A stretch of DNA of 64,000 nt from Pseudomonas putida (GCA_041071465.1 CP163498.1:558001-622000), one strand, 5' to 3'. Positions 38,798 to 48,687 are shown, counted from the first letter of the stretch. Made by a program: numbers and translations. Notes: generated from the letters alone by a model not told the origin.

Positions 38798-38985
38798 TAC
38801 TCAGTCCTTTAAATGAATCATCTTCGGCCATCGTCTGATGGCGCCGGGATGATACAGAACCTGAGCATTGGATCCAAGTCGCGGGTGGCATTGATGCTTT
38901 GCGAAGACGCAACAACCGGTTGTAAAGCACGCCGTTGGCGACGATAGTCATACTCTGCCTTTGCACTGCCCTACAGGAGTTCACC

Positions 38986-39603
38986 ATGCTTGGCGTTACC
39001 GACTACGGCGCATTCGTCATCGCCTTCATCATTCTGTTGGCCATTCCCGGCCCGGGCAATTTCGCGCTGATCACCGCCACTGGCAAAGGCGGTATCAAAG
39101 CAGGCCTGGCTGCGACCTGTGGGGTGATCGTCGGTGACCAGGTGCTATTGTGGCTGGCAGTAGCCGGCGTCGCCACGTTGCTGGCCACCTACCCGGCAGC
39201 CTTCCATGTGGTGCAGTGGGCGGGCGCTGCGTACCTGGCCTATCTCGGCCTGCGCATGCTGCTGAGCAAACCAGGTGACGCGCCACGCACCAGCCGCATG
39301 GACAACGGCCAGTACTTGCGCCAGACCATGCTGATCACCCTGCTCAACCCCAAGGCGATCATGTTCTACATGGCATTCTTCCCACTGTTCATCGACCCAT
39401 TGAAACACCAGGGGCTGGTGACTTTTGGCTTCATGGCGGCGACGGTGGCGGTGATCACGTTCCTGTACGGGTTGATTGCCGTGGTACTGACTCACCGACT
39501 GGCCGAACGCATGCGCGCCAACCCAAGGATCAGCAACCTGTTCGAGCGGCTGGCGGGCATTTGTCTGGTGGGGTTTGGCATTAAATTGGCCGCCATGCGC
39601 TGA
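38986..39603 (+). CDS. LysE/RhtB-family amino acid exporter
   Basis: 205 residues, six membrane helices. IPGPGNFALITATGKGG (about 21-37) is the family signature; LITLLNPKAIMFYMAFFPLFI (parts LLNPKAIMFYMAFFP about 120-134) the second. AGGAGT is 6 bases before ATG at 38986. It exports amino acids such as homoserine, threonine or lysine; substrate not determined. Single gene. Confidence 0.88.
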   Translation: MLGVTDYGAFVIAFIILLAIPGPGNFALITATGKGGIKAGLAATCGVIVGDQVLLWLAVAGVATLLATYPAAFHVVQWAGAAYLAYLGLRMLLSKPGDAPRTSRMDNGQYLRQTMLITLLNPKAIMFYMAFFPLFIDPLKHQGLVTFGFMAATVAVITFLYGLIAVVLTHRLAERMRANPRISNLFERLAGICLVGFGIKLAAMR

Positions 39604-39651
39604 GGCCCCTCGGGCGCGCCCCATGCGGCCCCAAAATTCCAAAGCAAAAAA

Positions 39652-39684
39652 AAGCCCCCGGCAACTCACAGTTCCCGGGGGCTT
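39652..39684 (-). terminator. Terminator shared by the LysE gene and the envelope cluster
   Basis: AAGCCCCCGG / CCGGGGGCTT stem. Eight T follow on the minus strand, so it mainly ends the envelope cluster (39706 onward); on the plus strand only weak T follow. Confidence 0.85.
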
Positions 39685-39705
39685 GTTCAATCAGCGACTA
39701 CCCAA

Positions 39706-40914
39706 TCAATTGGTTTCCAGCTGATATGCCTTGCTCACGAACAACGCCGCAAACAGGCTCTTGCCTTCCTTGAACGTGTACTGCTCTTCGAACTTGCCTT
39801 CCTCGACCAGCTTCTGCCCAATGGCACATTCCGAATCGCTGTGGTTCTTGCCCTTGGCGCCGAAATCACTGCTCCACGACGACAAGCCAACTTCTTCGCA
39901 GAAAGCCGCGAACTTCGCCTTCGGTACACTCTGCTGGAAGTCGCTGTAAGCCTCTTTCAGCGGTTTGAAGCCGCTGTAGCTCACGCTGTAGTTCTCCACC
40001 TTCGCCTTGCGCGCAAAGCCACTTACCGCTTCGGCCAAAACGGCCTGGCCGGTGTACGGGCTGTATGCCCCGATCAACATGGCGCTCAAGGCACTCTTGA
40101 GCTGGGTTTCGACATCGTCCAGCTCCGGCAGCGACTGGAAGTCGGCCTTGCGTACGATCTCACCCACCTTGGAGCCATCGTTACGGTGGGTTACCACAAA
40201 CGCCATCGAACCTTCACCATCACTGGAGCGCGTGAGGGTGAAATCCAAGTCGACCGTGGTGCCAAAATCACCCGTGCTGCTGACCAGGAACGCGCCAGTA
40301 ACCGGCTGGCGTACCGCCATGTTGGCACCCCAATCGAAGCTCGACTCAGTGGCCCGGCCATTGGCGGCCAGCTCGGCGCGCGGCTGGATCTCGTCGCTGA
40401 CATCAGCCACCAGCACCACTTCGGCGCCCTTGCTGGCAACGAAGGGGTTGGCCATCTGCATGCCCAGCAATTGGATGTGAAGGGTGCCGTCCTTGCTGTC
40501 GCCGTCATGGGCCAGTTTCAGCGCATCGGCTTTGAGGTATATGCCGGCGACATTGCGGCTGACATTGAGCTGGTACTTGGCCCAACCTGCCAAGCCCTCC
40601 TCCGGCGAACCACCGCGAGCCGATTCCATCAAGCCGGTCAGGCCGCGCATGAACTGCTGGGCGCCATTGGTCTGGGCCGCAGCGACGCGGATTTCGGGGT
40701 CGGCGACTGTCAGGTTGCCAGAGAACGCCGAATAGGAAATGTCGCCCTCAGACAGTACATCTTCAAGGAAATAGCGCTCCTTGAAGTCCTCGTAGTAGGC
40801 CAGCGCAGCCTTCTTGCCCGAGCTGGAGACCATCGCATAGCCACCACCGAGCACCAGCACCGCCGCGGCTACACCGCCAATCAGCAGCTGCTTCTTGTTC
40901 ATCTGTTTGATCAT
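39706..40914 (-). CDS. Membrane-anchored periplasmic protein, unknown function
   Basis: 402 residues. One N-terminal membrane helix (LIGGVAAAVLVLGGGYAMVSS, about 8-28) anchors a large soluble domain. Features: KKAALAYYEDFKERYFLEDVL, a helix-strand region and paired Cys (FCEEVG and SECAIG) that could form a disulfide. It recalls the DUF945/YdgA group in layout (short anchor, long beta-rich domain), but no motif secures that. GAGG lies 8 bases before ATG at 40914. Third of a three-gene cluster with the two genes upstream, 10 bases after the second gene's stop. Confidence 0.6.
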   Translation of the reverse strand: MIKQMNKKQLLIGGVAAAVLVLGGGYAMVSSSGKKAALAYYEDFKERYFLEDVLSEGDISYSAFSGNLTVADPEIRVAAAQTNGAQQFMRGLTGLMESARGGSPEEGLAGWAKYQLNVSRNVAGIYLKADALKLAHDGDSKDGTLHIQLLGMQMANPFVASKGAEVVLVADVSDEIQPRAELAANGRATESSFDWGANMAVRQPVTGAFLVSSTGDFGTTVDLDFTLTRSSDGEGSMAFVVTHRNDGSKVGEIVRKADFQSLPELDDVETQLKSALSAMLIGAYSPYTGQAVLAEAVSGFARKAKVENYSVSYSGFKPLKEAYSDFQQSVPKAKFAAFCEEVGLSSWSSDFGAKGKNHSDSECAIGQKLVEEGKFEEQYTFKEGKSLFAALFVSKAYQLETN

Positions 40915-40924
40915 GGTGTTTGCC

Positions 40925-42814
40925 TCACTGGACCATGGCGGAAGCGTTGTTCCAGTCGTTCACGTACTTTTGGGAGACCTCGGGGGTCCAGCTGAAATCG
41001 ATACCGGCGTTGGGGAATTCCTTGGCCAGCACGGCGCCGAACGACACACGGTCGGCACAGTGGTCCTGCTGGCAGGCCTCGGGCTCACCTGCGCTGTAGG
41101 CACGGTAGGTGGGCACGGCGCGGCCATCGTCCAGCGGGTAGTACGGTGTGGCGTTGGCGACCTGGGTCACGTACCAGCCTTCGCTGTACTCCTCGTCCGC
41201 CACCAGGCGGCCCTTGCTCGGGAAGTCGAGGGTGTAGAAATCGCCCTTCTTGCCGGTAACGTGCACCATCATTGGCGCAACGCGGGCCGAGGTCGCAGGG
41301 TCTTGCTGCGCCAACGGCGAAGCGAAACGCACCTTGATGCCAGCCATTTGCGCCAGCGCCTCGGTTTCGCGCCCCTTGAAGTCGCTCATGCCGTCTTGCA
41401 GCTGCTGGTAGCGTTCCAGCACTCGGGTGTGCACGCGGGCCAGCTCCTGTTGACGCTGACGTTCTTCACGCACACGCTGCTGCTCTCGTTGAACCGCCCA
41501 GTTGGCACCCTCGCGCACATCGAAGAACAGGCCTTGGCGGGTGATGCCGATGCGGTTGCGAGTGATCTTCTGCGCGTCGTTGCCCCACATGCTGTTCGTA
41601 ATCGCCGAAATATCTTTGACGATGAACAGGTTGGCCACATCGGTGGTGGTCGGCGAGGTGGCCTTGATCAGGTCGAAGATTTCCAGCGCGGCTTCCTTGT
41701 ACTTGGCCGCGTCCAGGGCGAACGACTCGTCAGGCGTTACGGCAACGTAGTACGGATCGCTGCTGAACGGGCGGAGCACGCCGTAGCTGGAACGGGTGAA
41801 GGTCAGGTACACCTTCATCTGCCGGCTGGGGATCTCGCCCACCAGGAACGCGGCCTGGTCAGCATCCGCCGTGAGGTAGGAAACAGCCTTGTCCTTCACT
41901 GCAGATTCGAGGTTCTTGTTGAAGATCAGCCCGCTGGGGTGAGCGTATACGCGGGTCCAGTTGTCGCCACGGTAGGTGCCAACGGCCTTCCAACTGATTT
42001 TTTCGAAGCTGCCTTCACCAAAGCCGGAGGCCGGGCACGGCATCACCGGGGTAGTGCCGAACGACAGGGTGTCGCCGTCGCTGATGATCGAGGTGCTGAG
42101 CACCCATTTGCAGCCTGTGCCATCCGTTACCTGCATCAGGTTGCGGTTTTGCAGGACCACGGCGCGGCCGAAGTCCGAGGTTGGGGCAGCGGCTACCGCA
42201 GCAGCAGGTGCTGGAACAGGCGGTGCGACTGGGGCTGCTACCGGGGTTTCGGCAACGGGGGCTGGCGCGGGTTCTGCAGCAACCACCGGGGCCGGGGCCA
42301 CCTCTGCTTTTGCAGGCGCTGGTTCAACTACAGCAGGCGCCGGCGCAGCGGCAACGGCTACCGGGGCTTCTGCTGGCGCAGGTACAGCGGGTGCAGCCGG
42401 GGCCGGGGCAGCAACGGCCGGAGCAGGTGCTGGTGCTGGTGCTGGTGCTGATGCAGCTGGTGCCGCGGCAGGCGCGACAGCCAGGGTCACCAGGCCCAGG
42501 TTGGTGGCATTGCCCGAACCGCTGGCGTAAAGGTTGCCCTTGGCATCAACCGCCTTCCAGCTCACCTTGGCGGTCGCGCAGTCCTTGGCGAACACGAACG
42601 GCAGCTTGGTCAGCAGCCCCGACAGCAGCTCCTGCTTGTCCCAGGCCGGGCGGGTGATGGTCAGCTCGACCTCGGGTTTGCACCAGGTGGCGGCGTCCCC
42701 AGGTACTTCGACCTTGATGTTTTCTTTCTTCGAGAAGGCCAGCTCGTGGGCGAACGCCTGCGGTACCAGACCACAAGCGCCGACCACAGCCAACGCGAGC
42801 GCGTGCTTTTTCAT
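40925..42814 (-). CDS. Large exported protein with Ala/Pro-rich linker, unknown function
   Basis: 629 residues. Signal peptide MKKHALALAVVGACGLVPQAFA; N-terminal beta domain (about 23-112) with a Cys pair (TWCKPE, KDCATA); a roughly 100-residue linker made of Ala, Pro and Val (about 113-215); a second domain (about 215-430) and a helical stretch rich in Arg/Gln/Glu (about 435-480, REQQRVREERQRQQELARV). C-terminal Cys pair EACQQDHCAD. The linker suggests a protein spanning peptidoglycan. No known domain is recognised. Second of three co-directional genes, with only 8 bases after the first. Confidence 0.62.
   Translation of the reverse strand: MKKHALALAVVGACGLVPQAFAHELAFSKKENIKVEVPGDAATWCKPEVELTITRPAWDKQELLSGLLTKLPFVFAKDCATAKVSWKAVDAKGNLYASGSGNATNLGLVTLAVAPAAAPAASAPAPAPAPAPAVAAPAPAAPAVPAPAEAPVAVAAAPAPAVVEPAPAKAEVAPAPVVAAEPAPAPVAETPVAAPVAPPVPAPAAAVAAAPTSDFGRAVVLQNRNLMQVTDGTGCKWVLSTSIISDGDTLSFGTTPVMPCPASGFGEGSFEKISWKAVGTYRGDNWTRVYAHPSGLIFNKNLESAVKDKAVSYLTADADQAAFLVGEIPSRQMKVYLTFTRSSYGVLRPFSSDPYYVAVTPDESFALDAAKYKEAALEIFDLIKATSPTTTDVANLFIVKDISAITNSMWGNDAQKITRNRIGITRQGLFFDVREGANWAVQREQQRVREERQRQQELARVHTRVLERYQQLQDGMSDFKGRETEALAQMAGIKVRFASPLAQQDPATSARVAPMMVHVTGKKGDFYTLDFPSKGRLVADEEYSEGWYVTQVANATPYYPLDDGRAVPTYRAYSAGEPEACQQDHCADRVSFGAVLAKEFPNAGIDFSWTPEVSQKYVNDWNNASAMVQ
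42426..42449. repeat. Hexanucleotide tandem repeat GGTGCT x4
   Basis: Four perfect copies of GGTGCT inside the Ala/Pro linker. Each copy encodes Ala-Pro on the minus strand, so copy-number changes stay in frame and only alter linker length. Confidence 0.8.
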
Positions 42815-42822
42815 GGAGTTCC

Positions 42823-43683
42823 TCAGATCAGTTCCCAGGTGCCGTTGGCTTGTTTGCAGAAGGTGTTCTGCTCTTGCTCGGTCTGGCCGCTTTGCGATTT
42901 CAGGCTGACCGTGACCGGGCGGCAGGCGGCTTCGGCGGCGACCGTTTCGGTCGGCAGCGACTGCACCGAATCCAGGTCGAAGCCTTGGGTTTCCTTGCTG
43001 GCGGCAACGTCCAGCTCGTCCAGGTTTACCGCTGGCGTCACACGCTTGGCCACGGCCTGCGCCTTGGGCTCGACGTAGTTCTTGTGCACGTAACCCACGG
43101 TCACGCCCTTGCGCCCGACCAGGATCCAGTCACCAGTGGAGCCGACGGCGGTGAACTCGGTGTGGTTTTTCAGGCTGCCAACTTTCTCGCCACTCTGGTT
43201 GGGTGCGGCACGCACGTTCAGGTTGTCGCTGACGGTCACGTAGGGCTCGTTGATCAACTTCATCGACGGCACCGCCTGGATCTTCGGCGCGCGCTTGACC
43301 TCGACCTTCTTGGTCTGGGTGTATTCCTTGCCCGGCACGATCTGCGCGGTAGCACCCGAGTGGTCGGACTTCCAGGTAACTGGCTGGGCGCTGGCGGTAG
43401 CCTGCTGCTGGCTCAACACTTCCTGGGTGCGCAGCGCCAGGGCCTGCTGGTCCTTCTCGTCCAGCATGTGACCGATGCGGTTGCCCACGTAGGCACCAAT
43501 GCCACCGGCGATCAGGGCTGCGGCGATCTTGCCGTTGCCACTGCCCATGGTCGAGCCGATGGCCACACCGGCCAGGCCACCAATCACGGTGCCCGCTTGC
43601 TCTTTGCTGATCCCGAGCTGTGCACAGGCCGTGGTAGAGGCGATGGCGACCGCCAGAAGGGACGCGACGAATTTCTTACGCAA
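42823..43683 (-). CDS. Lipoprotein-like protein with glycine-zipper and SH3 domain
   Basis: 286 residues from a TTG start at 43683, chosen because GGAG lies 8 bases upstream and it opens MRKKFVASLLAVAIASTTAC with a signal peptide ending at a Cys. A glycine-zipper (GTVIGGLAGVAIGSTMGSGNG and AALIAGGIGAYVGNRIG; about 32-68) is of the 17-kDa-antigen type and inserts in the outer membrane. A bacterial SH3 domain follows (about 155-210; VSDNLNVRAAPNQSGEKVG). First gene of the three-gene envelope cluster. Confidence 0.7.
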   Translation of the reverse strand: MRKKFVASLLAVAIASTTACAQLGISKEQAGTVIGGLAGVAIGSTMGSGNGKIAAALIAGGIGAYVGNRIGHMLDEKDQQALALRTQEVLSQQQATASAQPVTWKSDHSGATAQIVPGKEYTQTKKVEVKRAPKIQAVPSMKLINEPYVTVSDNLNVRAAPNQSGEKVGSLKNHTEFTAVGSTGDWILVGRKGVTVGYVHKNYVEPKAQAVAKRVTPAVNLDELDVAASKETQGFDLDSVQSLPTETVAAEAACRPVTVSLKSQSGQTEQEQNTFCKQANGTWELI

Positions 43684-44110
43684 GTGGAGCACTCCATTTT
43701 CGGTGGGGCGCACAGCCGCGTACCGCAGCCAGGATCTGGCGGCAGCATTCGACGTTGTGCGGTTTTATGAGTGAGCTGGCAGCACTGGACGCGGACGGCA
43801 ATTTAGCCGTCGAACGAAGGGCGTAGAGGAAGACCAGTACGGCGCGAAGCATCCAACGAATCCATGTCAGGAAGAGGTCATCGCCCAGCGCGCGTAATCA
43901 TTACGGCGTTTGGCCTGGGCGTGAGTGGCGTATTAGAGGCCCGCATTGTAGCGCAAGGTGCCGTTGACAGTTCAAGACAAAATGTTGCGAGAAACCGCTC
44001 TGTCTCGGCTTAGTCGACATAGTTGCAGGAGCGGCTCTGTTTCGCGAAAGGACCAAGGCACTGCTGAATGATGCTGAATTTGGAATGATGCAAAACAAGG
44101 CACAACGAAA

Positions 44111-44142
44111 AAGCCCCTGAAAGCTTTCGCTTCCAGGGGCTT
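44111..44142 (-). terminator. Terminator of tRNA-Ser
   Basis: AAGCCCCTG / CAGGGGCTT stem just after the tRNA 3' end. On the minus strand it is followed by TTTCG, moderately strong. Confidence 0.75.
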
Positions 44143-44151
44143 CATCTTGTA

Positions 44152-44241
44152 TGGCGGAGAGATAGGGATTTGAACCCTAGGTACTGTTGCCAGTACAACG
44201 GATTTCGAATCCGTCCCGTTCGACCACTCCGGCATCTCTCC
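44152..44241 (-). tRNA. tRNA-Ser(CGA)
   Basis: 90-nt type II tRNA on the minus strand. Acceptor GGAGAGA / TCTCTCC, anticodon CGA in GATTCGAAATC, long variable arm (TGTACTGGCAACAGTACC), T-loop GGTTCAAATCC and an encoded 3' CCA. Lies 91 bases after purC on the same strand. Confidence 0.95.
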
Positions 44242-44332
44242 AATGCCGCGCATCATACCAGCGTTCTTTTAAAACGCAAACCTTTTTTTAAAAAAAATCG
44301 CGTGGTATCAGGCGCTTGCGTGAACGCGCCGC

Positions 44333-45043
44333 TTACAGCGGCACGCCCAGGCGCTTGGCAACTTCTTCGTAGGCTTCGATCACGTCGCCCAGGCCCTGAC
44401 GGAAGCGGTCTTTGTCCATCTTCTTGCGGGTTTCCTTGTCCCACAGGCGGCAGCCGTCCGGGCTGAACTCGTCGCCCAGCACGATTTGGCCGTGGAATAC
44501 GCCGAACTCCAGCTTGAAGTCGACCAGCAGCAGGCCGGCGTCATCGAAGAGCTTGCTCAGCACTTCGTTGACCTTCAGCGACAGCTTTTTCATTTCGACC
44601 AACTGCTCGGCGGTGCCCCAGCCGAACGCAACAACGTGGGATTCGTTGATGAAGGGGTCGCCCTTCTCGTCGTTCTTCAGGAACAGTTCGAAGGTGGACG
44701 GCTCCAGCTTGATGCCCTCCTCCACGCCCAGACGCTTGACCAGGCTGCCGGCGGCGTAGTTGCGCACCACGCACTCGACCGGGATCATGTCCAGTTTCTT
44801 CACCAGGCACTCGTTGTCGCCCAGCAGCTTGTCGAACTGGGTCGGCACGCCGGCTTCTTCCAGTTTCTGCATGATGAAGGCATTGAATTTGTTGTTCACC
44901 ATGCCTTTGCGGTCGAGTTGTTCAATACGCTTGCCGTCGAACGCCGAAGTGTCGTTACGGAACAGCAGGATCAAGCGGTCGGCGTCGTCGGTCTTGAAAA
45001 CCGATTTGGCCTTGCCGCGGTAGAGTTCGTCGCGTTTTTCCAT
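44333..45043 (-). CDS. purC: SAICAR synthase (phosphoribosylaminoimidazole-succinocarboxamide synthase)
   Basis: 236 residues. RGKAKSVF and ELYRGKAK start, [42 protein letters not shown] (parts: [18 protein letters not shown]) and LVDFKLEFG, all PurC landmarks. Cytoplasmic purine-synthesis step joining aspartate to CAIR. The last gene of the dapA-bamC-hydrolase run, 30 bases after the hydrolase. Confidence 0.95.
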   Translation of the reverse strand: MEKRDELYRGKAKSVFKTDDADRLILLFRNDTSAFDGKRIEQLDRKGMVNNKFNAFIMQKLEEAGVPTQFDKLLGDNECLVKKLDMIPVECVVRNYAAGSLVKRLGVEEGIKLEPSTFELFLKNDEKGDPFINESHVVAFGWGTAEQLVEMKKLSLKVNEVLSKLFDDAGLLLVDFKLEFGVFHGQIVLGDEFSPDGCRLWDKETRKKMDKDRFRQGLGDVIEAYEEVAKRLGVPL

Positions 45044-45073
45044 GATTGGGCTCCGCTTGCTTGAGGTGTTGGG

Positions 45074-45831
45074 CTAGGCGATTTCGCGCCAGTCGAGCCC
45101 GTGTTCCTGATTCGCCACCTGGAGCCAGTCCGGGTCGCACCCGAGGGTATCGACGAAGCACTGGCGGGCCAAGTGTGGCAGGTTGTTCTTGCTGCTGAGG
45201 TGGGCCAGCACCAGGTGTTGCAGGTTGCTCCAGCCCAACTCGTGCACCAGGCGCGCGGCCTGGTGGTTGTTCAAATGCCCTTGCATGCCCCTACCCGCTG
45301 CTTCAAAAAGGCCGGGTAGTGACCGCGCGCCAGCAGGTCGCGGCAGTGGTTGGCCTCGATCAGCAGTGCATCCAGGCCCTGGTAGCGCTCCAGCAGCAAC
45401 GCGTCGTACGAGCCCAGGTCGGTAAGCATGCCGAAGCGTCGCTGGCCGTCACTGACCACGTATTGCAATGGCTCGTAGGCGTCGTGCTCGACCCGCGCCG
45501 CAGTCACTTCCAGGCTGCCGATGCGCAGGCTTTCGCCACAAGCGAGAAAACCGGCCACCTCCACCGGCTTGCGCATGCCGCGCAAGGTCCCTTGGCTGAG
45601 GTAGACCGGTACATTGTAGCGCCGTGACAGCAAGCCGACCCCATGTACATGATCAGCATGTTCGTGGGTGACCAGTACTGCACTGAGCTGGGCCGCGGAC
45701 ACACCGAGCAGCGCCAGGCGCCGCTCGGTTTCGCGCAGGGAAAAGCCGCAATCGACCAGGATGAACGTGTCACCACTGGCGATCAGCGTGCCGTTCCCTT
45801 GGCTACCGCTTCCGAGTACCGCGAAGCGCAC
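45074..45831 (-). pseudogene. MBL-fold metallo-hydrolase, one frameshift
   Basis: About 252 residues once repaired. Metal motif THEHADHVHG (about 56-65), VDCGFSLRETERRL and LTDLGS identify the YycJ/WalJ-like MBL branch. The frame is lost at the four C of 45288-45291; a fifth C (G on the coding strand) restores QRVGGMQGHLNNHQAARLV and the C-terminal His site. Starts right at the stop of bamC. An indel artefact is probable. Substrate is unknown (nuclease or phosphodiesterase). Confidence 0.87.
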
Positions 45832-46953
45832 TTAGCCCAGGTGGTCCTGAATGGCGCTCAGCACGCGGCGGGCGACATCGGCCGGAGCCACGGTGTTGAT
45901 GTTTTTCTCGACCGTGACCTGCACGCTCTCACCCACCTTGCTCAGGCGAACCTGGTAGCGCTCGGCACGGGCTTCACGCTCTTCCTTGGTCGGCTCGCTG
46001 CCGAACATGCGGCTGAAGAAGCCAGGCTGGTTCTGCTTGTCGTCAGGCTTTTCGGACAGGTTGATGTAGTACAGGCCCAAGCTGCGGTTGATGTCTTCGA
46101 CACGCCACTCGCCACCCTGTTCCAGGGCACGGCCCACGCCAGACCAGGCGCGGTCCAGGTCGGAACCCAGGTACAGCACCGGGTTGCCGCTGCCGTCTTC
46201 GCTCAGGCTGACGCGGCTTGGCGCGTCGAAATCGCGCGCGGCCAGCAGCGACACCGAACCGCCTTTCTCGGCGCTGCGGTTCATGCTGGCAAGCATTTCG
46301 TCGACCAGCAGGGCATCGGCACCGGTGTTGCTGGACGAGGACGGGAACGCAGGGTCGGCCGTGCTGCCAGCCGGGCGCTCGACGCTGACCACGTACACTT
46401 CGGAGGTGTTGCGCTGCACGCCAGGCTCCATGCGCACACGTACGCGTACTTCGCTGTCACCGCTGCTGGCAGTGCTGGCCAGACGCTGGCCAAGCGATGC
46501 CGACAGTTCATCGAAACGCTGCCAGGTAGTGTTGAACTCACCCGTCTGTGGGCGTTCTTCGGCAATGCGGAAGCCGTTGTCCTCGAAGAACTGGCGCGCT
46601 ACCGGCCACACTTCGGCTGGCGAATGCTGGGCCAGTACCCAACGGCTGCTGCCACTGCGTTGCAGGCTGTAGTCGGTGACCTGGGCGGCACCGCCGGTCA
46701 GCGGTTGCGGGCGCGGCACTTCGAACTCGCCAGCAACATTATCGTCGGCAACGTTACGCGGAATCGGCAGCAGCGGGTCAAGACGCTTGACGTTGCTGGC
46801 GTCCGGCGGCAGCTGCATGGGCGCGGTCGGGTGCGCCTGCAGGTAGTCGCTGCCACGGTCGCGGAAATAGCCATCCTCGCCCCACAGCCAACCACACCCA
46901 CTGGTGCTGGAAATGATCAGGGCAAGGGCGGAAAGACCAGCCAGTCGCTTCAT
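45832..46953 (-). CDS. bamC: Outer membrane assembly lipoprotein BamC
   Basis: 373 residues. Lipobox ISSTSGC (Cys20), then the unstructured N-terminal stretch (GYFRDRGSDYL about 27-37) that binds BamD, then two helix-grip domains (about 95-220 and 245-370). Part of the BAM complex in the outer membrane. In the usual dapA-bamC operon, 15 bases after dapA. Confidence 0.93.
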   Translation of the reverse strand: MKRLAGLSALALIISSTSGCGWLWGEDGYFRDRGSDYLQAHPTAPMQLPPDASNVKRLDPLLPIPRNVADDNVAGEFEVPRPQPLTGGAAQVTDYSLQRSGSSRWVLAQHSPAEVWPVARQFFEDNGFRIAEERPQTGEFNTTWQRFDELSASLGQRLASTASSGDSEVRVRVRMEPGVQRNTSEVYVVSVERPAGSTADPAFPSSSSNTGADALLVDEMLASMNRSAEKGGSVSLLAARDFDAPSRVSLSEDGSGNPVLYLGSDLDRAWSGVGRALEQGGEWRVEDINRSLGLYYINLSEKPDDKQNQPGFFSRMFGSEPTKEEREARAERYQVRLSKVGESVQVTVEKNINTVAPADVARRVLSAIQDHLG

Positions 46954-46968
46954 GCGGTGTACTTCCTC

Positions 46969-47856
46969 TTAAACCAGTACGCCGGACTGGCGCAAGGCAG
47001 TACGGACTTTTTCGTGGCAGCCTTCGCTCAGCCAGGTCAGTGGCAGGCGAATGCCTTTGTGCATCAGGCCCATTTCAACGAGCGCCCATTTCACCGGGAT
47101 CGGGTTGGCTTCGCAGAACAGGTCTTTGTGCAGCGGCATGAGTTTTTCGTTGATTGCGCGGGCCTTCTCGGCATTGCCCTCAAGGGCGGCCTCGCACAGG
47201 TCGGCCATTTCGCGCGGGGCGACGTTGGCGGTGACCGAAATGTTGCCCTTGCCGCCCATCAGGATCAGCTCGACGGCCGTCGGGTCGTCGCCGGACATGA
47301 CGATGAAGTCCTTGCTGACGCCATCGAGGATGGCCTTGGCGCGAACCAGGTCGCCGGTGGCTTCCTTGATGCCGATGATGTTCGGCACGGTCGACAGGCG
47401 GATCACGGTCTCGGCCTGCATGTCGCAGGAGGTGCGGCCGGGTACGTTATAGAGGATCTGCGGAATGTCGACGGCTTCGGCAATGTGCTTGAAGTGCTGG
47501 TACAGGCCTTCTTGCGTCGGCTTGTTGTAGTACGGCACGACCAGCAGGCAGGCGTCAGCGCCGGCATTCTTGGCGTTCTGGGTCAGGTGCACGGCTTCGG
47601 CGGTGGAGTTGGCACCGGTGCCGGCGATGACCGGAATCGGCTTCTTGCTGTGCTTGACGCGCTCGACCACGTGCTTGATGACCAGGATGTGTTCTTCGAC
47701 ATCCAGCGTGGCGGACTCACCGGTGGTGCCGACAGCGACGATCGCATGGGTGCCGTTTTCCAGGTGGAAGTCTACAAGTTTGTCGAGGCTGCCCCAATCA
47801 AGACGCCCTTGTGCATCCATGGGTGTGACCAATGCCACCATACTGCCCGCAATCAT
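46969..47856 (-). CDS. dapA: 4-hydroxy-tetrahydrodipicolinate synthase
   Basis: 295 residues. [16 protein letters not shown] (about 40-55), [11 protein letters not shown] with catalytic Tyr (about 133), and the Schiff-base Lys in [10 protein letters not shown] (about 161). It condenses pyruvate with aspartate semialdehyde for lysine and peptidoglycan. ATG at 47856 has AGGAG 7 bases upstream. First gene of the dapA-bamC-hydrolase-purC operon. Confidence 0.95.
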   Translation of the reverse strand: MIAGSMVALVTPMDAQGRLDWGSLDKLVDFHLENGTHAIVAVGTTGESATLDVEEHILVIKHVVERVKHSKKPIPVIAGTGANSTAEAVHLTQNAKNAGADACLLVVPYYNKPTQEGLYQHFKHIAEAVDIPQILYNVPGRTSCDMQAETVIRLSTVPNIIGIKEATGDLVRAKAILDGVSKDFIVMSGDDPTAVELILMGGKGNISVTANVAPREMADLCEAALEGNAEKARAINEKLMPLHKDLFCEANPIPVKWALVEMGLMHKGIRLPLTWLSEGCHEKVRTALRQSGVLV

Positions 47857-48115
47857 GTAACTGCTCCTGCCGGAAAAAGAGAGCGGTAATGGTACTGGGG
47901 GCATCGGCCTTGCACAAGCGAAGCAGGCGGGCGGAGCATTCCCCTCGGCGCCTTATTTCGCTACCCTTGATCCTTTGATCGGTGCAGCGCGGCCCGCCGG
48001 GCCGTCGACCTTGCTCCCCGCCAGCGTCCAAGACCTCGCATGCGAGCCCCGGGCACTGCCGACAGGAGGCTTTTGCCCGTCCTGTGCCGACCGCTCATCG
48101 CTTTAGGAATGCTGC

Positions 48116-48676
48116 ATGTCCACCCCCACCGTCCGCGAACAATTCCTTGTCATCAGTGCCTTGGGCCCAAACCCCATGGAGCTGGCCAACGTCCTCAGCC
48201 GCGCTGCCTTCGAAAACCGCTGCGCGGTGGTCACCTCGCGCCTGAGCCGCCACGGCGAGACCAGCGCCCTGGTGCTGCAGGTGGGCGGCAGCTGGGACGC
48301 CCTGGCGCGCCTGGAGTCCACCCTGCCAGGCCTGGGCAAGAAGCACGGCCTGACCCTGGACGTGGTGCGCAGCGCCGACCAGGAAGTGCGCCCACAGGCC
48401 CTGCCATACGTGGCCTACGTCAGCGCCGCCTACCGCCCGGACATCATCAATGAGCTGTGCCAGTTCTTCCTCGATCACCGCGTCGAGCTGGAAGCCATGA
48501 CCTGCGACACCTACCTGGCGCCGCAAACCGGCAGCAGCATGCTCAACGCCCAGTTCACCGTGATTTTGCCGGCCGGCACGCAGATCAGCTGGCTGCGCGA
48601 CCAGTTCCTGGACTTTGCCGATGCCCTGAACCTCGATGCGTTGATCGAGCCATGGCGTCCACAGAACCCAATGTAA
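48116..48676 (+). CDS. gcvR: Glycine cleavage system transcriptional repressor GcvR
   Basis: 186 residues, two ACT-like domains (about 8-85 and 95-170): VREQFLVISALGPNPMELANVLSRAAFENRC and a second repeat at PYVAYVSAAYRPDIINEL. GcvR binds GcvA and glycine to control gcv genes. ATG with only a weak ribosome site. 12 bases before bcp; divergent to dapA. Confidence 0.87.
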   Translation: MSTPTVREQFLVISALGPNPMELANVLSRAAFENRCAVVTSRLSRHGETSALVLQVGGSWDALARLESTLPGLGKKHGLTLDVVRSADQEVRPQALPYVAYVSAAYRPDIINELCQFFLDHRVELEAMTCDTYLAPQTGSSMLNAQFTVILPAGTQISWLRDQFLDFADALNLDALIEPWRPQNPM

Positions 48677-48687
48677 GGAAACCGACC

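Noticed and set aside
45643..47889. A 748-residue plus-strand open frame
   Set aside because: It runs antisense across the MBL hydrolase, bamC and dapA, all clear genes. No domain or ribosome site supports it.
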